From NCBI GenBank assembly GCA_036320915.1, contig JAXBDG010000021.1, positions 558,001 to 622,000 of the forward strand: a stretch of 64,000 nt of DNA, given 5' to 3'. The number at the start of each line of letters is the position of its first letter. Position 1 is the stretch's first letter. The notes under the pieces were generated by a model that ran no database searches, had not been told where the DNA came from, and saw nothing but the letters and a program-made list of their open reading frames with translations. Origin of the DNA: Linnemannia elongata. Its lineage: Eukaryota > Mortierellomycota > Mortierellomycetes > Mortierellales > Mortierellaceae. Positions 45,160 to 58,850 of this stretch are shown here, one piece after another. The position numbers and the translations under genes were made by a program.

Positions 45160-48100
45160 CTAAAGAAGCTGCCCAGCCGCCCAGTCTTGAGGCTCATCTG
45201 CTCGGCCGTTTCGACGGATACCCTGGACCCACACCCAGATTGATCGACGACTCTGATCCGTCACCTCCACAGATGTCAACAGTCGCTGCATACCAGTCGT
45301 TGTAGATGTTATCGTGGCTGCAGTAGTAATGGCGTCAGCTGGTAACTGTGACGAATATCCTGGAATGACTTGATCCATGGGTATTTGGAATTGCAGGATC
45401 TGATACTGATTCGTGAACGCTGTGCCAACAAACAACTTTTCCCCAATTCCTCCAGCCCTGCCTTCAACCTTGCACGTCCGAACAGAGTCGATAGTCGAAT
45501 TACGCGGCTCAAGAGACAAATATACGGCGTAATGGCTGTAGTCCACCGGGGAGATTTCACTGGCGACTAACGATGACGGCTTATTCGATATCGATGCTCC
45601 CAGCGTAGGACCGACAATCGGGTACCCGATATTCCAGGTGACACTCGAGGAGACCTTGAGGACAGATGTTGTCGGACGGATCGATTCAGGCTGTTGCTGC
45701 TCATGAATCGAAATGTCGCTCAATGTATGTTGCTGTTGGTTCGGAACAGCAGACTCGATCGCAGCGCCCGACTGGTCGTTCTTCTCGACAACTACAGACT
45801 GGGTCTCATCAGCCTTGATTCCTTGAACACACGACCCCTTGTAAACCGCACTCCATGTCGGAACCACCGCTAGGGACCCAACAATCACCAACGCGCGGGA
45901 CTCTTCCTTCTCAGGCGCCGTGGATGGAGCTGCCTGACCCTCATACGTCAATGTGAGTCCGAGCTGGGACAAGAAAATAGTTGACAGATCTTCTTTGCGC
46001 TTCTCTCTAAACACGTCCGAGAACAGGCTGGAGATGTGAAGAGTCAGTCGACGCCACCCACCCTCAAGGGTTTCGATCGCATCCACAAACCCGCCTTGCT
46101 CGGGGGAAATATCCAGCGCAAGGACAGTCTCGAGTTGCTTTAACCGGTCTGCGCCTTCGATCGCTCCAAGACTCAGGAATCCCTTCGTCATCTTTGCCGG
46201 TAGGGGGGCTGGGGTACCTTCCCACTGCGTCTTGATGCTCGGCTCCAATAGCTCCAAGAGATCGTGTCGCGAAAGCTTGCACGCGATAGTCGTCGACTTC
46301 CCACTGTCATCCTTGTCTTGCTCAGCAGCCATCATCCCAATATGCACCCCGACTTGAACGTCACTCTGGCAGGACTTAAACACCAACTCGACAGTCGAAT
46401 CGAGCGCATTCAACAGTGAGATCTGGGTATCAAAAAGGGGCACAATGATAGATCTTGTCCTAGTGGTGTGAACAATGTCGGCTGCCCTCATTGGGGTCGC
46501 GTCATGAATTGTCGGAGCGTCCCTGGTCTCTTCATGTCCAGGCGGGAGAGAAGGCGGCGACTCTGGTGGTCGTGGGATAGGCTGAGGTGGGAGTGGTGGG
46601 GTCGAACTGTCCAGACTGAACTCTTGGACAACAAGGGATGTTCCACCGTTGTAGGCGCCTTCAGGAGACAGTATCCACCGAACGGCCTTGGGAGTGCCTG
46701 GTAGGGGCAGTGCATCGTGTCCTCTCTCGATCGAAAAGACCTCCTTTGACAGTGAAGGCGACAGCGATTGGTGCGAGAGATGCGACCAAAGTTTCTCAGA
46801 TACTTTCTATAAACATTCCACAAAGAAAAAACAGAGGTTTGCAAGCAAGTCAGTAATGTCCTCAATGTATGAAAATGTACTCCAGCGAAACATATACAGG
46901 AAAAGTCTATGTTACCTTGCCGTTGATCCAGAACTCGTTTCCAAACCCACGATCAAAGTTACTGTAGAACCACGTCGCACATCCTGAAGGTCTTAAAGGG
47001 ATATAAGCCGAGACTGGCAGAAAGTTCCTGTTATCCTCCTCCTCCTCATCCTCCTCCTTATCTTTGTTCTTGTCTTTATCCATGTCATTGCTCTTCTTTT
47101 TTCGCTCATCCTTCTTTGGTTTTGTGGCAAGCATCCAACAAGTCGTCCAGTAGAACGACGAAAGAGGAAGGTTCTCGGCGTGGAACCCTGCACCATTGTA
47201 TCCCGTCCAGAAGAGTCGGTCGTTAGTCATGAAGCCATCTTTCCCAAGAGACTCGTACGTCCATGCAGGAGCAAACAGGGCGCACGAAGTGCCTTCACGC
47301 TGGATGATTTCCAGTGCCTTGTAGGTCGTGAATCCTCCCCCGCCAAATGTGTTTCCTAATTATTATAAAACGTAACACGCTAGTGTAAGTCCCTCTGTGA
47401 CGTGTCCATTTGGTCCCATGGTTACATGCATGCAGGCGTGCAAGCTGAGATAAAGACTGTGAGAAAAGGTACTTACGCCCCCAGATGTCAATTCCTGTGT
47501 ACACATCACGGTTACGTGGACCTGCCAAGGCCACAGACTCGCTCACTGCTTTCTCCTGCCATGTATAGTTCGTGAAGATACCTACGATCACAATGGAGCA
47601 ATGCCATTATGTTAGCTATGTATATGCAAATGTTTTGAAGTAATGCAAAAAAATACTCCTAAAGCTTACCATCGGACTGCTCAAAGAACCGATAATTCTC
47701 AGGACTCAGCTTATCCTGCCATGCAATCTCGCCAGTCGAAGTAATGACACTGTCATACCAATGTAACTCGCCCCCTGGGATCCTCTGATGAATCTGCTCC
47801 CGGAAATACTTTAGAAACGCAATGGTCTGGTTAACCTGCTTAGCACCTCCCCTCATAATACTCTCAATGTTGATAAACCACCCATCAAACTTGTAATACA
47901 CTGCCAGATCCACCAGTTTATCAGCATAAGTCTTGCTAAACCATCGACGATCGACTGTATCGTTCCCATTCTCGTCCGCAAGGGCTTGATTCGGCCCGCT
48001 GACCATTTCATCGGTTTCGAGGATGCCCGGTAACCATTCGGTGATGATGGTTCCAATGCTGCGGACGCCGTTCTTGTGGGCGGCATTTGTCCAAACGGGA

Positions 48101-48599
48101 GGAGGAATTGTGATGCGGTAGTGAGAGAAGTAGATGAAGATGTCGACGTGGTTCCAGTATTGGATGCTGTAGATCTTGTCGTAGTCGTTTCCTTGTGGTC
48201 TCGCGTCCTCCACATAACCTTTGTTTTTTTTGTTTCGTGTTGTGATCAGTAAGAGAGACCATCAAGGTTGTCAGTTTGATTTTATAACGGATCAAAAAGA
48301 TTCGCGCCTATGGTCAAGTTCCAGAATAATATTCAATGTTCTTTACCTCCAGCCATATCATGGCAAACAATGACCTTGCAGTCTCGCAAGTGAGCCTGGT
48401 TGCTCAGCCCAGGACTCGTTTTCTCCTTGAACTCTGACGAAAAAGATGATCCCGCTCGACGAGCAAAGGGTGTAGGTCGAGGATGGAAGGGCGTGTGAGC
48501 AACATTGTACTCGTCCTGACCGGGCTTCCAGTCCAGCAGGTCCTTGAAGGTCTTGATAGGCGCACACTTGGGTTCTTTCGGTTCTGGCATATGGACCAT
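45160..48599 (-). CDS. ENGASE: GH85 endo-beta-N-acetylglucosaminidase (ENGase, Endo-M-like)
   Basis: Five exons (48347-48599, 47670-48218, 47477-47581, 46916-47355, 45160-46806) give 997 residues. The N-terminus has TFKDLLDWKPGQDEYNVAHT and VIVCHDMAGGY. The GH85 barrel follows with IQYWNHVDIFIYFSHY, RSIGTIITEWLPG and YKFDGWFINIES, whose N201 and E203 correspond to the catalytic Asn/Glu pair of Mucor Endo-M. Then come WYDSVI, FTNYTW, DVYTGIDIWGRNTFGGGGF and SNFDRGFG. The last ~550 residues match the accessory C-terminal region of the family. No signal peptide is visible, so it is probably cytosolic, where it would cut the chitobiose core of N-glycans from misfolded glycoproteins. A Lys/Asp/Glu-only stretch interrupts the catalytic module in exon 4. 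Divergent from ATG10, 346 nt apart. Confidence 0.93.
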
Positions 48600-48945
48600 T
48601 CTCCGACGAGTAAGGGTAGGGAAGGGAAAAGGGTTGATGAATGAGTTTTAGAAAGTTGAAGAGGAGAGTGTGTTTCTGTGGAAATGAGGAATTGGGAGAA
48701 CAAAGAAGAAAGAAAGAAAGAAAGAAAGAAGGCGCGTGAGAAAAAGTTGGCGACCGTTTATCATTCCCCTGTCAGAGTACCCAGGGGTTATCATGGCTGG
48801 GGGCATGGGAGACGTGTTGCGCCCATTCGCGGCAGTCACTTTCTCTCGCGCACTGTTCCATGGCTTGCAAAAAGTGAAGCACCTTATTATTTTTCTTCGT
48901 CTTTAGCATGCAAACCCAACCCAACCTGACGAGCACAACACTGCC
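48600..48945. other. Divergent promoter ENGase/ATG10
   Basis: 346 nt between two divergent start codons, the shortest well-supported divergent spacer in the window. A short (AAAG)n-like tract lies at about 48702-48730. No gene seen. Confidence 0.6.
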
Positions 48946-49929
48946 ATGACCTCAGAGACACACCAACATCGGCAATCAGGACTCTCAGCACGACTCTCCT
49001 ACAGCGACTTTGAAGTCGCCATCAAAGCATTCCTGCATCAAACACGACATCACACCCCCTGGAGCTATGTAGAGTACTCTGTAAGAACCCGTGGTCACTG
49101 TCTTGCCATTTATTTATTTTTTGGTTGCCCTTGGATCCGCTGTGTTAAACGTGGCCCTATTTGCATTGTCAATTTATCTAGCCGAGGAGAGGTCAACCAT
49201 TACAGGGATACCTTACGCTGACAAAACTAATCCACAGTCATCACACCTGCTCAGGAGCAACTAGCACCATTACCGGCACAATTTTTACAGGAGCAACAAC
49301 AACGATCGATCCGGCGGACCAATTGCTCCTAGACGAATTGGCCGAACAATTAGAAGATATCCCTGATGGCGACGACTATGGGCAGGGAGAAGAAACTGAC
49401 CCTGTCGTCGAAAACTCAACAAGCGCAACAACCTTCGATTACCTTTCCGTCAACTACCATATCGTTTTTTCGCCGAGCTACCAAGTCCCCGTCCTCTACC
49501 TCAACGCCTACCGTCCAGGTATTAACAACGCCCTTCTTGGCCTCCCATACAACCGTTCATTCGTCTTCCCAACAGAAGAAATGATACTAACATATATGCT
49601 CGTACACGACCGGAATGAAAATAGACGGGGCTGCGATTTCGCTGGAAGAGATCTACGAGTCGCTAGTCCCCGAGGAATGGAGAGGGGCGATCAGGAACGC
49701 AGGATTGAACGGCGGCATCTCACAACAGGACCACCCAGTATTGAACACTCCTTACTTTTACATGCATCCTTGCGAGACTGTGCCTTTAATGGAAACCATC
49801 CTCCAGAACAACGGCAGTCCGAATGGTACATCCTTCCTGGAGAGTTACATTGTGACATGGTTGAGTTTTACGGGGCAAGCTATAGGAGTCTCTGTGCCCA
49901 CTGACATAGTAGCAGCCAATGGTCAATAA
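48946..49929 (+). CDS. ATG10: Atg10-like E2 enzyme for Atg12 conjugation
   Basis: Three exons (48946-49080, 49182-49518, 49625-49929) give 258 residues. Landmarks: N-terminal SYSDFEVAIKAFLHQ; the central YHIVFSPSYQVPVLYLNAYR; after the last intron DGAAISLEEIYESLV; and the catalytic block DHPVLNTPYFYMHPC, with nucleophile Cys207 following HP as in Atg10/Atg3 proteins. Then comes SFLESYIVTWLSFTGQAIG. Family knowledge: Atg10 transfers Atg12 from Atg7 to Atg5, needed for autophagosome growth. The last intron was recognised from a change of reading frame plus a perfect TACTAAC branch site (near 49587). Donor GTATTA and acceptor AAATAG restore the frame. The stop codon lies inside an AATAAA (49925-49930). 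Confidence 0.88.
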
Positions 49930-49930
49930 A
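49925..49930 (+). terminator. AATAAA overlapping the ATG10 stop codon
   Basis: The stop TAA (49927-49929) is embedded in an AATAAA, a possible poly(A) signal. Only about 145 nt separate this stop from that of the convergent alanine aminotransferase gene. Confidence 0.35.
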
Positions 49931-50074
49931 ACACACCATTGAGCAAGATAAACAAGATGTGTTTGATTTGTCGCATTGGCGACTTGATGTTAAATTTATT
50001 TACAAATGCAATTTTTTTTGGAGTTGGAGTATGAGGGTATAGCTCATAGGAGCGTGTTTGTGTTATTTGCATAT

Positions 50075-52119
<2,045 letters not shown>

Positions 52120-52349
52120 TGTTGGTTATGAATGTATGTATGTAGATGTGTTTAGGTTTGGTTGTGGGTATGCGTTGGTTTGTTGTTTGTTGATGATGAT
52201 TGTCGGAATGCGAGTGATAGTACAAGTCTGGTGGGCACGAGTGCAAAGTTGAATGAAGAAACGAAGAGGAAAGGAAGGGAAAAAAGGAAAGGAAAAGAGA
52301 AAGAAGAGAAAAATGAAATGAGTGGGGCAATGATGAAAAATGCATGTCC

Positions 52350-52357
52350 TTTATATA
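52350..52357 (-). promoter_or_regulatory. TATA-like element of ALT1
   Basis: TATATAAA on the - strand, 231 nt upstream of the start codon at 52119. The region between is purine-rich on + (pyrimidine-rich on the coding strand), typical of leaders in this window. Confidence 0.5.
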
Positions 52358-54097
52358 GGAAAAGTGAGTCCATCAAACTACAAGTTGGAACATAATAATA
52401 CTCAGGCGCGGCAAGAAAAAAATATCAAGGTTCCCTCTTTCTGGCGATGACTTCAACTAATGACTTCATGGGGCATCCTCTTCTCTCTTACTCTCTTTGC
52501 ACTGTACTAGTACTCAAGGGGGAAGGAGAACAGTACTAGTTCCAAAAAAATGACCGCACTTGCTAATGCGCTTCTTCAATTGCATACCCCTCCTTTTATT
52601 TCTTAATTTTCATGAGCTGATTTGTTAACCTGCGTTACTTTTACTGATGGCGCATCTCATGTCGACATGACAAAAGAAAAAAAAAAGGCCTCGGCGATGA
52701 ACAAGTCGACAAGACCGGAGAATTAAAATGACAGGTTGAGTATTGTGCTGGTTGTCGGTTAATTGAGCGAAGGATGTTCTGTGGGGATGAATAAGAAAGA
52801 GGGTGACCAAAGTGGATAGATTCACCCAGTCAGTCCCCGGCTTCTTTTTATCCTGGGTCCACCCTAGGGCAATTAGCGTCAACAAGAAAATCATGTAATA
52901 GCAGTACACAGGTCTTTCATCCTCTATGACGAAACTGACAAGATCCCCACTAGCACACATGTTACTACTGTATTTCGCTTTTTTTCCCTGGTCCCTGGGG
53001 TTCGTTCTCTCACGTTCTTTTCCTTCCTTCCTTCCTTCCATTCTCCCCGCTGCGGGCCGATCTGACCTCGTTTATTCTCCACTCGTTAGAACAAAATCAA
53101 AGGAAGCGCTCGGGCTTGTCCGAAGTGTCCGTGTGTGAAGGGGCTAAAAAGCTGTGGGTGAATATTACATTCACACCCTTGAACGGCGGGAATCAAGTTA
53201 TATTTTTCAACGAGGCCAAGCACACAGACCCACAATGCTCTCTTTTTATTTTCTCACCTTGTCCTCCATTCCGACAAGAATACCCTTTTCTTCTACACCT
53301 TACAGAAGCTCATTCGGAAACTCCGGGTCGAAAAAAAACCGCCCAATTCATTTTTTTTGACAGCTCAGAGGAGTATTGTCGACGTGTCGCTGACTCTTGT
53401 TTTGCTCAATTGTTGTCAATTATCGATCAAGCCTGACCATTCCCCCTCTTTCTGCACACACCCTCCTAGACCTCGCTTCCGAAATGCTCCATGCCCTTTT
53501 TTTTCTTCCATTCCTATTTATTCAGGGCACACGCACCCTGCGCAACCCAATTTTACGTCCACTTCATTTCCGCACTAACACAGAGGGACAATTGTCCACT
53601 TTGTAGGGTGCACTAGTGCCATGAATTTCTCTTCTTTCTCTGGTGAATTTCCTCCCCTCCGACTCTCACTTTAGTCTTGAAAAGTACATACTTTCTCTCT
53701 CCATCTCTCTTTTCTCGCCCTTTTCTGCTTTGCTTCCGATGACAAGGTGAAAAATGGCCCGGGAACTAGAATTGGATGAGAGGCAACTAAAAAAGAAAAC
53801 TATCACTAGAAACCTTGCATGATAGCAAAAGTCCTTCCTTTCTCCTCTTCATTTTGCCTGACACCTTCTTTTTCCTCTCTTCTACATCTATATCTTACCT
53901 CGCCACCTATCACCCCAAACATAGTCAAATAAAACATGTATGCACGAGACAATTCATCTATCCGAATACCTCCTCCTTGTTGCCTAATTAAAAGCGAAAG
54001 AATGTTTCTGGGACGTGCGGGGAAGGGTTTATTCGTTAAATGGGAGGGAAGAATGCGGTTCCATGAACCTTCCGGGTGAAACCGTTCCCGAGCTATG

Positions 54098-54133
<36 letters not shown>
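54098..54133. repeat. Poly-A tract (36 nt)
   Basis: Longest homopolymer in the window; on + strand. Confidence 0.95.
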
Positions 54134-54135
<2 letters not shown>

Positions 54136-54600
54136 CCACCTACTTTTTGCCAGATCTTTCTTCCTCAATCTGTCTCTCTCTCACGAGCGAGAGCGGGGGT
54201 CTGGAAAATAAGCACATGTGGCTAAGACATTTATATATCACGGGAGGAATGAAGAGACTGTCAGAAGGGCGAAGTAGTCCTCTCTCATTCACACACACTA
54301 GCGACAACTGCTTTGTATGTACTTCAACAAAGAAAATGCCTCAAACTATCACATCCCTCTAAAAGGTCTTACCGGACAAAGAAAGAGGAGAGACAAAAGT
54401 AATCGACGTGCATACTGTGCAATTGAATCATGAACCACATCGGAAGGTGTTGAGGAGGATGATGGCCTAAGATGTACTGATCCTCCGAAAGTAAAGGGAA
54501 GGAGTCGATCGGCAACCCTTTCTGAAATCGAAGGGCGACAGAAGCTGTCAATGCGCACCTAGACTCCGGGCGATGGAGAGGGGCTAAGACATGGCGGAAT

Positions 54601-57100
54601 CGACTATTTGCTTTTTTGGGGAGGTAGGAGGCACATTCATCCAACGTAAAAAAAACGGCGGATGGCGATTTGCAATTTTGCCTTTTCTCTTGGGCTCAAA
54701 CTATGAGAAAAGACCTGCACTGGTCTTGTTCTGTTCGTCCTACGGAACCATCCTAGGAGAAAGAAAAAAAATGGCGTAACACATGGCGAATTCAGATCTA
54801 GGCTAGGACAGTGTAAACGCGTGCCCCTTACCAATGTGATACGCGCTATTCATATCAATCTGCGGGACCTATCAGTCCAGCTCTAGGACCTGTGCATACC
54901 TGGGCGCTCTCACAGGGTGAAGGACTGTTTAGAGTTCCCGGTCCTTCTGTTTTCACGGTTCCTCTCTTCAAGTCCTCTCATTGCGAACTTACCTGTTTTT
55001 TGAGGCTTCTTAGCTGCTTCTGCCATCTGTTTGTCTAGAAGACTGCCTTCCATCGGTAAATGCATAATGAACCCATATATTTGTTTTGCCGCTCATTTAT
55101 TATTTTTAAAAAAGGATGGGTTGCTGCACGATGTTGACAGGTGAGCGGTCTTTAACGGGAAGAAGTGAGAGGTGTGCAAGAAAGGAAGGGGTCAGAGGAA
55201 GGAGTTCATCTTTTTCGCAGATCTTGTAAACAAAACACCAACTCAGCTCCCATTTTTCCCACACCATTTGACTCTCTCTCTCTTTCTCTGTCACTCTCGC
55301 TTTCTCATTTTCCCTTGGCTGTTCGAGTTCAACAAGCGCACGCATGCTCACAAGTTCAACCCCGTCCACCTATCCGTCACCAGCCCATTCTCCTTCCATC
55401 CGTCCCCACAAAAGCACACGCATACACAACACACTTAACAAAGCAGGCTGTACCCCTCCACCGTCTCGTTTTTTTTATCGGGTAAACAACACCAGCTCTC
55501 AAAAAGGAAGGCTGAAGACGTATCCACTTTGTCATGGAGAGAGAGAGAGAGTGAGGTGCGTTAATGGGGCTGGGCTTTCAAGAAAAGTGCGCGAAACAGA
55601 GAAAATAGGAGTTTCGGACATGGGGCATGCAATGCACAGTTACACAATATGCACCCCGACCCAACCCCCTTCCAACCGCCAACCAACCAACGGATGATAG
55701 AACGATGGACCCGACAAACTGACAGACTGACAGACTGACAGAGCAATGAACTAACAGGGAAAAAACATTGGGGACGGGACCTGAAATAGAAAGATATTGA
55801 TACACGCCAACCAGGTACAAGTAGAGATGTAGAGTGCTACCAAAAGAAAAGAAAAGAATCAAACGACTGCGCTGTTGTCTGGGCTGAAGGCTCCTCAACC
55901 AAAAACAACCGTGGTGTCAACGGTTTGGCGAACCATTCAAGAGCATCCAAGAAAAAAGATGGGGGAGACGAGGAAGGAGAACAGACAGATCGGTCACTGG
56001 TAGAAATGAGACCAATATGTGAGCACTGGTAAGATGTACATGACCAGCAACACCTTTTTTTTGGTAGAAAAAGATGGCAGAGGGAAATGGAGGAAAACAA
56101 GGTTCCTGGAAAACGATGGGATCTCGAATTACGTTACAATCGAATTAGGAAGGCAAACGTGTTTGGAGAGGGGTGGAGATGTGCAAAATAGGTAGGATGG
56201 TGATGGTTCGTTGGTTGGTTGTTTGGTTGTGGTTTACAACAGGGTATGTCAAGTGGTGAGGGTAACAAGCAAAGCTGTGATAAAGTGAAAAGTGCTGTAG
56301 TAAAAAAAGATGCACTCTGATGGTACCTTTTCCAATGTAGGCTTTGTCAGCTTCAGCCAAACAAAAAAACACTGACCTCTACATCTTCCTTCCTTCCTTC
56401 AGTCAATAATTGACAGGTGTCCTGCAGCAGTGGTCAACTCACTTTTGTCTGCGCACCGTAACAATGTCTCTGTTCTCTATTTGGTCAGCTTCGCACTCTC
56501 TTTTACATACTCCCGTCTTCAGGCTCACCTTTATTTTTCTCAACTTTGATCCAGACCTCGGTAAGGTTGAAGAAAGTTCCCATCATCACCGTCAATACCA
56601 CTCCTCCCCCCCATTTCCTTTTGTCTTAAAGGTTAGGTTTAGAGTCAAGTACTTACGAGTAGTAAAGAATGAGTGAAAGTCATTAAAAGAGAATGAGAAA
56701 AAAAGAATGTCAGAAAGTAAGGGAGACAACCAAGATCTTGGCGAGTGAGAGTGATTGGCACCCTTGTCCTGTCATTGGTGTCGAATCTTCTTTTATGATT
56801 TGCGAAAAATAAAACAATGTTCCACCTGAAAGACGCAGACGCGAAAGTTTTTTTTTTTTTTTTTTTTTTTTTAATTTTTGAGTGCGCACCCTCATGACCC
56901 GACGGAAACGGAAGGGTCGCAAAACGTGGCTGGCGTAATGAGCTACACCACACTTTCCTTCTCCCCTGCCCTTGGTAAAAAAGATTTCTCATATAACATC
57001 CGGCTCGGCAGTGCCACAGCAAACAGTCAGCCAGGCAGATATTAACACCAAACGGTACACATCAACAATCTGAAACTAATCGGTCCCGTCAGATTCTTGT
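54601..57100. other. Gene-poor interval, part 2, with exon-like segments
   Basis: I recognise no product here. Two competing sets of exon-like segments exist. On the - strand, 54993-55065 starts MHLPMEGSLLDKQMAEAAKK and ends at a GTAAGT donor. On the + strand, 55496-55555 and 55790-56031 join in frame. A poly-T tract lies at 56848-56872. See findings. Treat these as hypotheses, not genes. Confidence 0.3.
56848..56872. repeat. Poly-T tract (25 nt)
   Basis: Run of T on + in non-coding DNA. Confidence 0.9.
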
Positions 57101-57513
57101 TCCGGTTGCTCATGGGGGAGGGCTATCTGTTAAAATAGCTCACCTTCTATCGCCAGTTATCGATCAATATTTTGCCTTGTTTGATTTTCGTGAATGTGTG
57201 TCTGATCATTGGGGGTTTAGCGATTGAGTTGTTTTGCCCCAATGTCTGTCGATGAACTGTATGCTTGGTCTTTTTTTTTTTTTTTTTTTTGCATTTGAAT
57301 TTGCATCCTCTTTTGTTTATCCATCTGTCATCGCAGTAGCAGCACAAGCAGTGGTGTACTTTTGTTGTGTGCTTGTGTTTGTTTGTCGTGGTGGTGCTGT
57401 TCGAAGGGGACTGTTTAGGTTACTTGGATGTTTGATACGAGAGAAAGCACTCCTGATGAGGCGTTCACCAGATGTACCTCCTTTTCTCTCTCTCTCTCCC
57501 ATCCCCTCCACTC

Positions 57514-57519
<6 letters not shown>

Positions 57520-57551
<32 letters not shown>
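57520..57551. repeat. (CT)n microsatellite
   Basis: About 16 CT units on +. Confidence 0.95.
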
Positions 57552-57552
<1 letters not shown>

Positions 57553-58810
57553 GGACCTCAAGCAGGATAAATGAAAAAGATCCAACCCAAAACAAATCTT
57601 AATACCACAAGCATGCAAAATAAAAAAAATAAAAAAAATCCACCCGTCGCACGACCGACTAAAATCGACGAGGCGTCAATTCAAAACTAACAGCATTTTT
57701 GTCCGCCCCTCAAACCTTTTCGCAAACCTCAGAACCAATGGTCGAGCACATCATGCCAATACCGCCAGAGTGATCTGTGAAAGGGGTTGGAAAGCGTCAG
57801 GGGGTGTAAGGATAGTATAGGAGGCAAGGTACCGATCTACAAAAAATACCCCGAAAAAAAACAATAAATACGAACAGGGAGGGGTGGAAAAGGGGTGCGA
57901 TGTACCACTCTGCATGTACCTGGGTAAGAACGAAAGGTTGCGAGGGAGGTGAACTATGAGGGCCACGGCATGATGTTAGTTGCGAGCGTCAAGAAGGCTG
58001 TGAACAAAGTAAGCAAGCGAAATAAAAATGTGTCTATGAAAATAATGAAAAATAGAAAAATACAATGCCCAATGAGGTAACGAAAAGTAGATTGAAAGGC
58101 GTAAGCAGAGAAGAAGGAGAGACACACACCAATGGATAGAAGGATAATTACAATGATAAACAAACTGGAAGTCTATTCTAACCCATACAAAGAATGGGGT
58201 TTTAGCGTATTAGCAATGGGCGAGCAACGGAGAACAAGACACCAGGAAAAGGAGATGATTAGAGGGTACATACGTACGACGGAGCAAAGGAGAAAAGACG
58301 AACGACCAAGCGAAGACGGGCAGGGATACTAACGAAGCAAGGAAAGATAAATAGAAAACCTAACAAGAGCTAAGCGCATAATTGATATCCCATCATGCCG
58401 CCCCGTCATGCACCTCGTCTGCCACACAACAGAAGAACCTCTCACTCTCGCTATTTCTCCCCTTCCCTGCAATCTGACTTTGTCCCTCTTTATTTCCGCC
58501 TCAACCCATCCCACAATGTTTTGTTAGGTTAAAAATGGCGCATATTTGTTTTCACCTTTTCATCTCCTCTTGCCTTGTCGCCATCCTCTGCCGAATACAA
58601 ACAAATAACAAAAAACAGCTCTTGGCCGTTCATGTCCGAGGAAGCGAGGAGAAGCCCTACGTGCAGGTGCGGAAGGATGGAACCAAAGAAAGAAGGTGAA
58701 GGAGGAAGCCAAAGGAGGAGAGCTGCTGCATGACCTGTCGGTGAGCACCTCCATGCTTTCGAACTATCTTTCCCTTTCCTTTTCTTTCAGAATGATGGAG
58801 TGGATGAGGT

Positions 58811-58850
58811 AAAAAAAAATAAAAAATAAAATAAAATAAAATAAAATAAA
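58811..58850. repeat. (AAAAT)n pentanucleotide array
   Basis: An A-rich run passing into about five clean AAAAT units in non-coding DNA. Confidence 0.85.

Larger units (their letters stand above)
52120..54600. other. Gene-poor interval, part 1
   Basis: Promoter and leader of ALT1 in the first ~300 nt, then AT- and CT-rich DNA. A run of 36 A lies at 54098-54133. A - strand frame at about 53875-54000 (RIDELSRAYMFYLTMFGVIG) reads like a membrane helix between plausible splice sites, but I cannot connect it to a recognised protein. No gene called. Confidence 0.4.

Noticed and set aside
54591..54779. + strand 62-codon frame starting MAESTICFFGEVGG
   Set aside because: It overlaps the - strand exon-like segments, has no homologue that I recognise and a run of A-derived lysines.
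58329..58514. - strand 61-codon frame starting MGWVEAEIKRDKVRL
   Set aside because: Composition is coding-like, but the + strand is open over the same bases and no neighbouring exon or homologue was recognised.
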